Shown: piece after piece, positions 1-7,283 of the stretch
How the letters are laid out: the number at the start of each line of letters is the position of its first letter
Position numbering within the stretch: the first letter of the stretch is position 1
Assembly (NCBI GenBank): GCA_947088135.1
Contig: CAMUFJ010000041.1
Coordinates: 1-12,968 of the forward strand
Reading direction: 5' to 3'
DNA: 12,968 bases
Source of the DNA: an uncultured Clostridia bacterium
GTDB lineage: Bacteria; Bacillota; Clostridia; Christensenellales; Borkfalkiaceae
Translations under genes and position numbers: made by a program
The notes under the pieces: generated by a model
Told to the model about the DNA's origin: nothing
What the model saw: the letters and a program-made list of their open reading frames with translations, nothing else
Database searches by the model: none

Positions 1-1519
1 TATCCTTTTGATTGCCGCGCTCTTTCCCGATTTCGGTTAAGCCTGCGACGCCGAATTCGAAGGAATCCCTGAGCGGATTGTTCGGATCCATGGTTTTCCC
101 GAGCCGTATCGAATCCTGCACAAGCACGTGCGACATTCTCGATTTTTCGAGCGACGAAGGATCTCTGCGGAAGAAGTCGTCAACCCACTGCGGGAAATTG
201 CCTATGTCATCGTAATCGTCGTCAAGGCGAACGGGGTAGTTGGAAATGATGAGCGACGTCGGCGAAGCATAGATGAAATAGAGCTGCGCGTAGCTTCTGA
301 TCGCGTCGTAGATCGATTCCGCGCCGAGCCCGCCATTGTATTCCATGGGCAGGCGCTCCGTGTCATAGCCGAAGAATGCGGTGTCAAACGTCAAACCGTA
401 TTCTTTACGTAGCCACCTGCGGTAGGACTTCAACATAAGCGGATAGCCTTTCAATGCTTGATACGCTGCAAATATGCCCGCAACCCATTCCCGCGTTGTT
501 TCAAGCGTATAAATGCGGTGTCGTTTCATTTCCTTTTGAATCATCTTTTCAAGCATGATCCACGGGAAGAGCGGGAACTTCATGTCAATATCTCGCATAC
601 CGTCTTTGGCGTCGCTTCGCATTTTCTTTTCAAGCGACATGAGGAGAGAAGTCAGGAGCGTTGTTTTACCCTCGCGCATGGGCGCGCAGATCATGGAAAC
701 GATCGGGCGCTTGTCGATGAAATCCCGTAGTTGCTCCTCGCGCTTCTCCAAGCGGCGGTATCCGATTTCACGGCGTATCTTGTCAAACATGTAGAACCCT
801 ATGATGAGCCAAACCCACCACGGGAACAGTCGGAAGCCGAGCCCGACGTCGTAACAAAGCTTTACCGCCTGCACGCCGAGGTTCGGAAGATCGAAAGAAA
901 GGCAGAAGTAAAAGAGCCATGCGAGCGCTTCGAGCGCTAACGTATACGCGTTCATGAAATAGAGGGCTATTAAAATAACGCTTACGCTGTACAGCTTGTG
1001 TCTGCGGAAGAACTTCCAAAAGCCTTTTACAAACTGCTTACACGGGGCAATAATACGCTCTTCGAAGCGCAGAAACCATTGCAACGATCTTGTCTTTTTG
1101 TTATGGTCGCGGTTCTGCGTGTGAATAGATTTGTACAGGCAGAGCCCGAACGGGAACCCGACGAGAACGACGAAGGCAAGGAAGAAATACATGAATTTCA
1201 TCAACCCGTTTGCGAGCATGGTGAGATAGGAAAAGAAATTCTCTGCCGAAATGAAACGGCTCCCGAATAGCTTTGCGACCTCGACGACTTCCGCCCATAC
1301 GCGCGGCGCGCCTTCTTCCATGCCGTAGGAAATGCTCGTAACGGTAGGCGTTACGGGAAACAGCGCGAAGTACGCAAGGGAATGGAAGAAGTCCCGCACG
1401 CTCTCCCAAAAGCGGAGGAATGCCCCCGAGCAGCGCCAACAGCCGAGCGCGATAATTCCCGCCAAGATTGCCGACGCGATAAAATGGAAGGTTAACCGTT
1501 TCTTTGCGCCGCGCGTCAT
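1..1519 (-). CDS. Multi-pass membrane P-loop ATPase, Zot/pI-like candidate (partial, runs off left edge)
   Basis: At least 506 codons are open without a stop and the C-terminus lies outside the window. The start overlaps the stop of the 31-aa gene upstream as ATGA, suggesting translational coupling; the local ribosome site is weak (GGGGG). Hydrophobic segments lie near residues 12-28, 106-128, 176-193, 194-213 and 229-245. A cytoplasmic domain follows with a Walker A-like motif APMREGKTT (about 279-287, first Gly replaced by Ala) and a hydrophobic strand ending in Glu, VAGLTE (491-496), a possible Walker B. Known: filamentous-phage pI/Zot proteins are membrane P-loop ATPases that drive virion extrusion. 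Inferred: the same job here, because the gene follows two tiny membrane peptides and several exported proteins. Classical pI has its ATPase before the membrane segment, whereas this one has it after, so a VirD4/FtsK-like pump remains possible. The gene is certain; the function is moderate. Confidence 0.85.
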   Translation of the reverse strand, partial: MTRGAKKRLTFHFIASAILAGIIALGCWRCSGAFLRFWESVRDFFHSLAYFALFPVTPTVTSISYGMEEGAPRVWAEVVEVAKLFGSRFISAENFFSYLTMLANGLMKFMYFFLAFVVLVGFPFGLCLYKSIHTQNRDHNKKTRSLQWFLRFEERIIAPCKQFVKGFWKFFRRHKLYSVSVILIALYFMNAYTLALEALAWLFYFCLSFDLPNLGVQAVKLCYDVGLGFRLFPWWVWLIIGFYMFDKIRREIGYRRLEKREEQLRDFIDKRPIVSMICAPMREGKTTLLTSLLMSLEKKMRSDAKDGMRDIDMKFPLFPWIMLEKMIQKEMKRHRIYTLETTREWVAGIFAAYQALKGYPLMLKSYRRWLRKEYGLTFDTAFFGYDTERLPMEYNGGLGAESIYDAIRSYAQLYFIYASPTSLIISNYPVRLDDDYDDIGNFPQWVDDFFRRDPSSLEKSRMSHVLVQDSIRLGKTMDPNNPLRDSFEFGVAGLTEIGKERGNQKD

Positions 1520-1611
1520 AAAACCCCCGTTAGTGTAAACACAACGTAGCCAATGAAGCAGGCGGCGAGCGCATAGCCTATTATTTTAAAAATCAAACCG
1601 AATACGTGCAT
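1516..1611 (-). CDS. 31-aa single-span membrane peptide
   Basis: A very short gene encoding MHVFGLIFKIIGYALAACFI and eleven more residues. It is almost entirely hydrophobic apart from H2 and K9, so it should form one transmembrane helix. The start is supported by an excellent AGGAGG eight bases upstream. The stop overlaps the start of the membrane ATPase (ATGA). The length and character resemble the small end-cap coat proteins pVII and pIX of filamentous phages (about 32-33 aa), and its position just before the ATPase fits that. There is no sequence-level homology I can assert. It could alternatively be a small regulatory or holin-like peptide. Confidence 0.72.
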   Translation of the reverse strand: MHVFGLIFKIIGYALAACFIGYVVFTLTGVL

Positions 1612-1647
1612 TTCTGCTTCCTCCTAAATCGTCGCAGCGGTTGCGCG

Positions 1648-1724
1648 GATCGGCGCGAGCTGCACACGCTTCGTCCCACCCGTGCGGGGATTAGAGATCC
1701 GATCGAGCTCGAACGAAATCCCCG
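1648..1724 (-). repeat. 77-bp intergenic repeat, copy A
   Basis: This shares 45 identical bases (1648-1692) and a 14-base identical tail (1711-1724) with 8417-8493, separated in both by exactly 18 divergent bases. Read on the minus strand it starts one base after the stop of the 38-aa gene. It can fold as CGGGGATT pairing with AATCCCCG, followed by a GC-rich region. It lies between the 38-aa and 31-aa genes. The role is unknown; an RNA processing or attenuation element, or a structured site on single-stranded phage DNA, are possibilities. Confidence 0.9.
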
Positions 1725-1725
1725 C

Positions 1726-1842
1726 TTATTTTATCAGCCCGAGGAACTGTCCGAGCTGAACGCCGAGCCAAATGAAGAAGGCGAGGATCGCCGCGCCGAC
1801 GAGAAAGCCTATGATCCAAAAAATCCATTTGACTACCTTCAT
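1726..1842 (-). CDS. 38-aa single-span membrane peptide
   Basis: The protein starts MKVVKWIFWIIGFLVGAAIL, continues with a second hydrophobic stretch, and ends in GLIK. Positive residues at both ends flank one long hydrophobic helix of about 25-30 residues, so it is an integral membrane peptide. Its ATG overlaps the stop of the upstream Cys-rich gene as ATGA, and GAGGAG sits just upstream, so it is probably translated by coupling. It is one of two tiny membrane peptides directly before the P-loop ATPase. In a filamentous-phage reading it would be a minor or even the major coat subunit, although no cleavable signal is visible. A holin or small accessory membrane protein is the alternative. Confidence 0.72.
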   Translation of the reverse strand: MKVVKWIFWIIGFLVGAAILAFFIWLGVQLGQFLGLIK

Positions 1843-3068
1843 TCATTCTCCTCGCTTGCCTTGGTGACAGGCTCCGTCGTAGTGTAATAGTAGAAGGGGG
1901 ATTCAAAATCGCCGTTGCCGTAATACCATTCGAGCGCCCAATGTTCCATGTCGGTATTTGCGCCGTAATCGGTGTAAAGCGCAATGCGCAAGTCCTCGTA
2001 GCACCCGAAAAACGCGTATTCACCGACATACTCCAAATAGGTTTTGATTTTCACATCGCGTAGGTTCTTCCCTGCAAAAGCATAGGGGGCAATACTGCGA
2101 ATTATAATACCGTCGGCGTCGAAGTAAACGGTGAGCTCTTCCAGCGCGCTGTCGCACCCCGCAAGTTCTGTCCCGTTGACCGTAATCAGCATTTTTCCGC
2201 AATGCTCGCAATGATAACCGTTTTGTGCCTGCACGTGGTCTTGCTTTTGAGTGAACTTGCGTTCCTGCTCTTCGCAGACTTCGCATTTGCGGATCTTCTC
2301 CTCATAGCATTTCGGCGACGTCGTCGTCCATTCGCCGAAGGTATGCCCGAGGGCGGGAACGGTTTCCTGCGGGACGACGTTGTCGTCGCACCGTTCACAA
2401 TGGGAACCCGCCGACAAACCCGCCTGCGTACACGTCGCCGCCACCGCAGGGAGCTCTGCGAGCTCATGCCCAAGCGCGGGGATTTGTTCTTGCTCGGATA
2501 GAAGCACGTTACAGTGGGAGCATTTCAAAATATCCGTCACGCCTTCCTCGGTGCAGGTAGCGGCGTGTCCTTCGAGCACGATTTCAGAAACGTGCCCGAG
2601 TGCGGGAACGGCTTCCTGCGCGGTCAGGATCTCGCCGCAATGCACGCACTTACTCCCTGCGGTCAAGCCTGTTTGCGAACACGTCGGAGCTACCGCGGGG
2701 ATTTCCTCGGGCGTGTGCCCGAGCGCGGGAATGGCTTCCTGCGCGGTCAGGATCTCGCCGCACCGTGTACACTTGCTCCCTGCGGTCAAGCCCGTTTGCG
2801 AACACGTCGGAGCTACCGCGGGAATCTCCTCGGGCGTGTGCCCGAGCGCGGGAAGATTGTCCCCGTCGAGAAGCTTTTCTCCGCAGATCTTGCACGTAAT
2901 GTCGCCCGTGTGCCCGTCCGTCGTGCAGGTGGGCGCTACTGTCGCAGACGATTCTAATTCATGCTTACAGGTTTTATCCGCCGTCCTGTTCCGCACCAGC
3001 CCTGCGGTTACGCCTGCGGCAACAAAGACAAGCAATAATAAAAACAATACTTTCAAAAATTTTTTCAT
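1839..3068 (-). CDS. Exported Cys-rich CxxCG/PALGH repeat protein with BspA-like C-terminus
   Basis: 409 aa. Residues 1-24 are a Lys-start hydrophobic segment (MKKFLKVLFLLLL...), a signal peptide or anchor. Residues from about 35 to 250 hold five repeats of about 41 aa, each with a TC, then 10-12 residues, a CxxC and a closing PALGH. Repeats two and three are almost identical. A degenerate CEVC unit and an HCEHC unit follow. Residues near 320-366 (SIAPYAFAG...YVGEYAFFG) look like one or two LRR_5/BspA-type leucine-rich repeats. Known: such Cys-rich repeats occur in secreted proteins of gut Clostridia; the spaced Cys/His could bind zinc or form disulfides. The start is supported by GAGGA six bases upstream, nine bases after the previous stop. 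Inferred role: a surface or virion adhesin in the exported block. Specific ligand unknown. Confidence 0.9.
   Translation of the reverse strand: MKKFLKVLFLLLLVFVAAGVTAGLVRNRTADKTCKHELESSATVAPTCTTDGHTGDITCKICGEKLLDGDNLPALGHTPEEIPAVAPTCSQTGLTAGSKCTRCGEILTAQEAIPALGHTPEEIPAVAPTCSQTGLTAGSKCVHCGEILTAQEAVPALGHVSEIVLEGHAATCTEEGVTDILKCSHCNVLLSEQEQIPALGHELAELPAVAATCTQAGLSAGSHCERCDDNVVPQETVPALGHTFGEWTTTSPKCYEEKIRKCEVCEEQERKFTQKQDHVQAQNGYHCEHCGKMLITVNGTELAGCDSALEELTVYFDADGIIIRSIAPYAFAGKNLRDVKIKTYLEYVGEYAFFGCYEDLRIALYTDYGANTDMEHWALEWYYGNGDFESPFYYYTTTEPVTKASEENE
2592..2837 (-). repeat. Two tandem 123-bp repeats inside the Cys-rich gene
   Basis: The GTGCCCGAG landmark recurs at 2592, 2715 and 2838, giving an exact 123-base period (41 codons). 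The two units differ at only a few positions, mostly around the CxxC variable residues and codon third positions. More diverged versions continue on both sides. This is recent in-frame duplication of one Cys-rich repeat. Confidence 0.9.
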
Positions 3069-3077
3069 GCCATGTCC

Positions 3078-5021
3078 TCACTTGAAAATTAAGGATAACG
3101 CGCCCTTGACGAGCTTGTAAACGATAACCGCGACAATCACAAGAACTACCGCGGCAAGCGCGATTTTCCACCACGCTATGCTCCCGTCGCTGTAATCCTC
3201 TTCGAGTGGTGGGGTGATTCCCCCGATCGCGTCGGTGGGGGACGATACCACGGGCACCACGACCGACACGTCGTTGTCCGTGAAGGTAAGCGAGATGATA
3301 TCGAAATCGAGATAAACCGTCTGCCACGAGAGATAGGAAACAATTTCTTTATCCGACTGCTGCCAATGGATCCGCCGTGCAACCCATTCGTCCATGGTGT
3401 CCTTGCTGCTTTCGGGGTTGTCCTTTTCTTGGCAATAGTACGCCGCGCAGGGGGCGGAAAAGTATTTGCTTGTCCCGTAGCGGAGGAGCACCACCGTATC
3501 GGTTTTGCCCGCCGCTTTGTACTCTTCCCGAAGCTTCGGAACGTCGCTTGCGGAAATACACAGCGTATCTGCGACAGCGGTATCCGAGCCGTTCAAGTCC
3601 TTTTCCGTAAGCGTAACGATCGCTTTTAAGGAATCGTACTGCGTCGTTACGTCATACCCGCCGAAGATCTTCTGCCAAAAGCTTTTCGTGGTATCGTTCC
3701 ACCAAATCACTTGATCGTCGTCCGCTTTGATCACGACGCTCGGATTGTATCCGCGGGTATGCCCTTCGTCTACTTGATCGGAGAAGAGCGCCGCGCTGTA
3801 CCGTCCGCCGTACAGTTCGCCGCCGAGCGATTTACTAATCAAGAGGAGCTCGTCCTTCACCACGTCGGCGCGGACGCTGTAATCCATGTAATTCTCGGGA
3901 GAATAGAATGCGCCCGAAAAGCGGTCGAAACGTTCATTTGCGAAGAAATCTTGCGTCCAATTCATCAACCCGCTCATTCCCGAATATTCAGCCTTCATAT
4001 CGTAATTGGAAGCCCAATCGAAGGTTTGCCATTTATCACCGAACCAACTGCCGTCTTTGTTGCCGAACGCCTGCACGGCGATATAGCCGTTGGAGGTGGA
4101 ATACGAGCTCAGCGGTTGTCCCTTCAAGCCGTTGATGATATTGTAGATCATTCTATCCTGCGTGACGATCGCGGGCTTCGTGCGGTATTCGTACCATTCG
4201 CACATGAGCTCGGAAAGCCGCCCGTAGGCTTCGAAGTATTCGGTCGGGACACGGAAAAAACAGGAGTTGAGCTGTACCTGCTCGCCGTTGTAAAAGTCAC
4301 CCTGCGGGCGGTATACGGTGTGGTGGACGTCGAAATCGATGACGCGGTCGTAGTCGTCTACCGAGAACGCGAGCGTATCCGTTTCGGCGTAGTCCGAACC
4401 GTAGCCCTTCGCAAAGCCCTTGAACGTGTATTTCTGCGGGCAGGGATAATCGGTAAGCTGATTTTGATAGCTTAGCTCGAAGCCGCTCAGTTCATATACG
4501 CGTTCGTCTGCGTTCAGAGCAGAAAGAATTTCGTTGCGCTCCGCCGTCGAGAGCTGCAAGCGGAATTTCAGAAACCGTCCTTCGCTGCCTGCTTCCGTAG
4601 AGCTATTGAGATAGATAAGACGGTATTTTCCAAAGCTCGCCGAAGTCTTATCCCCGAAGCGGAGCTGCAACTTGTTCCAATCCGATTTCAAATCGAAGGC
4701 GAGCTGTTGGGGATTGTACACGTAAGCGTACAGCCCGTAATCGCTTTGTCTTGTCGCATAGTACGAATAGCATAATTCCGCGAATAGGATTATTCGCGGT
4801 TTATCGTTGTGGCGGTAGGGGTAGTCGGCGACGTCGAAGGGCTTGCCGTCGATGACGGAGTCCTTTAAGTCGTCCATGACGTTCTGCGCCTCGTACGTTC
4901 TCACGGTTGAGCTTGCTGCCAATGCGGTTGATCGCGGCGTCATTGCAGCGGAGAGGACTGCCGCAATCGCCACGAAAACGACCGCGATCAAAGAAAGGAT
5001 CCTTTTATGTATCGTTTTCAT
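3078..5021 (-). CDS. Large exported protein with signal peptide and C-terminal membrane anchor
   Basis: 647 aa from this ATG, which has GAGGAG four bases upstream. An ATG at 5033 overlaps the preceding stop (ATGA) and would add four residues. The N-terminus is a signal peptide (KTIHKR, then a hydrophobic run ending near TALAASS). The long middle is a soluble ectodomain rich in Tyr, Asp and Trp, in which I recognise no family. The last ~33 residues are an anchor (IALAAVVLVIVAVIVYKLV) with a short basic tail. Topology is therefore type I: exported body, anchored at the C-terminus. This is the topology of filamentous-phage pIII attachment proteins, and the gene sits where pIII would, among other exported proteins upstream of the ATPase. 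A non-phage surface protein is the alternative. Gene certain; role inferred. Confidence 0.9.
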   Translation of the reverse strand: MKTIHKRILSLIAVVFVAIAAVLSAAMTPRSTALAASSTVRTYEAQNVMDDLKDSVIDGKPFDVADYPYRHNDKPRIILFAELCYSYYATRQSDYGLYAYVYNPQQLAFDLKSDWNKLQLRFGDKTSASFGKYRLIYLNSSTEAGSEGRFLKFRLQLSTAERNEILSALNADERVYELSGFELSYQNQLTDYPCPQKYTFKGFAKGYGSDYAETDTLAFSVDDYDRVIDFDVHHTVYRPQGDFYNGEQVQLNSCFFRVPTEYFEAYGRLSELMCEWYEYRTKPAIVTQDRMIYNIINGLKGQPLSSYSTSNGYIAVQAFGNKDGSWFGDKWQTFDWASNYDMKAEYSGMSGLMNWTQDFFANERFDRFSGAFYSPENYMDYSVRADVVKDELLLISKSLGGELYGGRYSAALFSDQVDEGHTRGYNPSVVIKADDDQVIWWNDTTKSFWQKIFGGYDVTTQYDSLKAIVTLTEKDLNGSDTAVADTLCISASDVPKLREEYKAAGKTDTVVLLRYGTSKYFSAPCAAYYCQEKDNPESSKDTMDEWVARRIHWQQSDKEIVSYLSWQTVYLDFDIISLTFTDNDVSVVVPVVSSPTDAIGGITPPLEEDYSDGSIAWWKIALAAVVLVIVAVIVYKLVKGALSLIFK

Positions 5022-5029
5022 GCTGCTCC

Positions 5030-5629
5030 TCATACGTAAAGGTTTCCTTCTTCCAATTCGATTTCTTCTACCGAAACGAAAATCCGAAAATCGATCCGAT
5101 ACTTTACGCTCTGATTGTAAGATGAAACGTTGAGCGTGTACGGATAGCCCGAATCCAAATCTTTATCGTCGGGAATCTCCACGGTTTGTCCTGCATACAT
5201 TGCCGATAAAATGTTTTGCATGGAACGCTCGGAAGGCATTTTAAGCGAAAAGGAAGAGGCTTCCTTGTTGAAGTGAAAAAATTCCGCTAAGGTATCAACG
5301 TCGCTCCAAAGCATGTTTTTTCCGTCGACAGTGAACTCAAAATTTGAATCGCTGTTCGGAATAATCTCAACGTTGTAATCGCGCGGCACGTCGTTAAAAT
5401 AATCGAACGTATACTTGACGTCGATTTTGGAAGTGCTGTTCGTTCTGAATTCTAACGTTTTCTTTTTCGCTACTATTTCTTCGCCGTTGTACACGAGATA
5501 AAATTTCTTAAAATCTTCGTTAAACCCGTTTGTAAACCGAAACACAAATCCGACGGCACCAATAAGGAGTACAACGACAACCACGAGAGCGATTATTCCG
5601 GCAATTCCGCCGTTTTTTTTCTTTTCCAT
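5030..5629 (-). CDS. Membrane-anchored extracytoplasmic protein, 199 aa
   Basis: It starts MEKKKNGG and then has one long hydrophobic segment (about residues 9-30, IIALVVVVVLLIGAVGFVF) without an obvious cleavage site, so it is probably an N-terminal anchor with the rest outside. The remainder is mostly beta-like and acidic, with no family I recognise. The start has GAGGTG upstream. The stop overlaps an alternative start of the 647-aa gene, so the two are probably co-translated. Given its position between the Ig-like and large anchored proteins, it may be a partner of either in a surface complex or virion tip; this is inference only. Confidence 0.87.
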   Translation of the reverse strand: MEKKKNGGIAGIIALVVVVVLLIGAVGFVFRFTNGFNEDFKKFYLVYNGEEIVAKKKTLEFRTNSTSKIDVKYTFDYFNDVPRDYNVEIIPNSDSNFEFTVDGKNMLWSDVDTLAEFFHFNKEASSFSLKMPSERSMQNILSAMYAGQTVEIPDDKDLDSGYPYTLNVSSYNQSVKYRIDFRIFVSVEEIELEEGNLYV

Positions 5630-5649
5630 AACTCACCTCGTAATTGCAA

Positions 5650-5679
5650 GCATAGGGGGAAACCAGATCCCCGCTATGC
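5650..5679 (-). other. Intergenic hairpin with GCGGGGA motif
   Basis: GCATAG pairs with CTATGC and GGGG with CCCC across a nine-base loop, with one bulged C. It sits between the stop of the Ig-like gene and the start of the 199-aa gene. No T-run follows on the minus strand, so it is not an ordinary terminator. It shares GCGGGGA with the hairpins in the other gaps of this gene cluster. Confidence 0.65.
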
Positions 5680-5695
5680 CTGTCTTTTCGCCGAC

Positions 5696-6784
5696 TTAAA
5701 ACGTCAGCGAATCCTTAGACAAAGAAACGTCCTCAGCCGTGACGTGAAATGCGGAACTGTCTGCCCATATTTCTACCGTCTTTTTTACGCTACCGTATTC
5801 CTTGCCGCCGTATTTCGAAGTGATCGTCACGTCAATCGTTCCTAAGCTTTTTTGCGTGCTTGCGGTTCTAAACGCAGTAATTGCGTCACCGAGCCTGCCT
5901 TCGTAATAACCTTGATCGTCCATGTAATAAAAGCAACCGAACAAGCCCTCTATTAGCTCTACGCCGTATTCGGTAGGGCAATGGGAAGAGGAGATAGTAT
6001 AATCATCAATCTCACTGAATTCAAATCCATTCCCTTTTTGCTGACAGCTTTTATTTGTATAGTCGTAAATGCAATAAAACGTAGTTCTTTCTACCACGTT
6101 ATTGGCAACTTCCTGAAACGCCGTGTCAAATTCCCGATTAAATACGAAATTATTGATTTTCATCTCTTTTTCGCACGCGACGGTGAATTTGGAAGATATG
6201 GGCGTATAGGTTACAGTTCCCGTTGTCGATGACAATTTCGGCACGGTTACTGTTGCGTCCAATAAACGCTCGACGTAATCCAAAGTACAGGTCGCCGTTG
6301 CATTGGGATTATCCAAAGACTTAACCGTGACGATGAATTGAACGTCAAATGCCTTCTTGCAGGCTACGGTTGCCGTAAGCCCGTTTGCAGTTAGAGTGAT
6401 ATATTCCGTTGCGTTGGTGTTGCCCGATACGGGCGCAACCGTCCATTCCACGCGCTTGTCATCTGCGTTTTCGGGCGTAATTGTAGCGGTGAGTGTGTAC
6501 GCCGTTTCCGCTTGCGGCGAAATGCCGTACTCCTCGTAATTCTCTTTGGCGATCGGCGCGCTCATCAGCGCAATACCGTTTCCTGTCGTTGCTTCGGGCA
6601 TTACGAGCCCGCCCGTCGTTTGCTCGCCGTCCGTCGGCTGTTCCGTCTGATCGGGTTTGAGCTTCGTCCAATCGCGGAAGCCACCCGTGAGCACGCTCAA
6701 ACTCAGTGCAAGAGCGAGAATTACCGCCAAAATAATTCCGACGGTTACGCCCCAATGCTTTGCTTTCTTTGTTCCTTTTGCCAT
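5696..6784 (-). CDS. Membrane-anchored protein with bacterial Ig-like domain
   Basis: 362 aa from ATG 6784, chosen because GAGGTG lies just upstream; an in-frame TTG at 6799 overlaps that ribosome site and is rejected. A basic start (MAKGTKKAKHWG) precedes a hydrophobic anchor at about 12-34, then a Thr/Gln/Pro-rich linker. Residues about 85-170 match the Ig-like (BIG2-type) pattern: ATITPENADDKRVEWTVAP, later TLTANGLTATVACKKAF. A second beta-rich region follows, and the protein ends at DVSLSKDSLTF, which looks like the first strand of another Ig-like domain, so it may be shortened relative to relatives. Known: such domains are common on bacterial surface and phage structural proteins as adhesion modules. 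It is the first gene after the central hairpins, opening the exported block. Confidence 0.9.
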   Translation of the reverse strand: MAKGTKKAKHWGVTVGIILAVILALALSLSVLTGGFRDWTKLKPDQTEQPTDGEQTTGGLVMPEATTGNGIALMSAPIAKENYEEYGISPQAETAYTLTATITPENADDKRVEWTVAPVSGNTNATEYITLTANGLTATVACKKAFDVQFIVTVKSLDNPNATATCTLDYVERLLDATVTVPKLSSTTGTVTYTPISSKFTVACEKEMKINNFVFNREFDTAFQEVANNVVERTTFYCIYDYTNKSCQQKGNGFEFSEIDDYTISSSHCPTEYGVELIEGLFGCFYYMDDQGYYEGRLGDAITAFRTASTQKSLGTIDVTITSKYGGKEYGSVKKTVEIWADSSAFHVTAEDVSLSKDSLTF

Positions 6785-6974
6785 TTTTGCACCTCGCAAT
6801 TTATTTTTTCAATTCGGTCGGCAAACCGATATTGACTTGTTAGGTACAATTTTCCTTGTTTTCCTGTTGATTCATTCTTCTTCCCGTCATCGGCGGGGCG
6901 TGTCCGCCCGCGCCGAATCAGGAAAAAAAGAAAATTGTAAGCCGAGGGGCGGAGAGTTCCCCGCCTGTCGGCAT
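6785..6974 (-). other. 190-base gap: leader of the exported-protein block
   Basis: No convincing gene here; the longest short frame is about 16 codons starting near 6880 on the minus strand. It contains two GC-rich hairpins (6892-6914 and 6941-6972) and an A/T-rich 80-base leader before the Ig-like gene. I could not find a clear -35/-10 pair, so a new promoter is possible but not shown. Confidence 0.6.
6923..6972 (-). terminator. Central hairpin plus T-tract after the zinc-ribbon gene
   Basis: GCCGA/TCGGC and GGCGG/CCGCC form a two-part stem at 6941-6972, three bases past the stop at 6975. On the minus strand it is followed by TTACAATTTTC and seven Ts. This fits a Rho-independent terminator or attenuator separating the upstream small-gene block from the exported-protein block. 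A second hairpin (6892-6914, GGCGGGGC pairing with GCCC-CGCC) follows. Confidence 0.62.
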
Positions 6975-7283
6975 TTAGAGTGTGTGCGCCGATTCTATGT
7001 AACGCGGGAGCATAACGCCGTTCAGCTCCCGCGGGCGGACGGAGAAGAGCCCGCGCCCGCAACGTCTGCAATGGAACTGAAAGGAGCCCGAAGGGAGAGG
7101 AATGCGGTACCGCTTCCCGCAAAAGCAATGCAGCTTGAATATGCGAACTTTGCGCCTGCGGGACTTTTGGATCCGCTTGCACGGGATTTTCGCTCCGCAG
7201 GCGGGGCATACCGTGCGACCGTTTTTTAACAGGCGGGAGGGTTGAAGCCTTGCGCCGCATACGCAACGAATACGGTTGCTCAT
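6975..7283 (-). CDS. Double zinc-ribbon protein, 102 aa
   Basis: The start at 7283 is chosen because AAGGAG precedes it and it overlaps the upstream stop as ATGA. Two treble-clef/zinc-ribbon units are visible: CVCG with CPACG near residues 7-30, and CFCG with CRRCG near 54-78. A basic linker (RIQKSRRRKVR) joins them. No catalytic motif is present. Known: tandem zinc ribbons of this kind bind nucleic acid or proteins. Inferred: a small DNA/RNA-binding factor of the element, possibly a replication or transcription accessory. It closes the upstream block, just before the central terminator. Confidence 0.82.
   Translation of the reverse strand: MSNRIRCVCGARLQPSRLLKNGRTVCPACGAKIPCKRIQKSRRRKVRIFKLHCFCGKRYRIPLPSGSFQFHCRRCGRGLFSVRPRELNGVMLPRYIESAHTL

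Noticed and set aside
2592..2960. Regular repeats considered as a CRISPR array
   Set aside because: The 123-base period is in frame with a Cys-rich protein, there are no unique spacers, and no cas genes are present.
2380..3120. 246-codon plus-strand frame rich in Cys and Ser
   Set aside because: It mirrors the 123-bp repeats of the minus-strand Cys-rich gene and has no start signal.
3711..4475. 254-codon plus-strand frame
   Set aside because: It is antisense to the 647-aa exported protein, has no ribosome site, and the minus-strand protein has clear signal and anchor segments.
6657..7229. 190-codon plus-strand frame across the central gap
   Set aside because: It crosses two strong hairpins and the antisense of two better-supported minus-strand genes, with no ribosome site.
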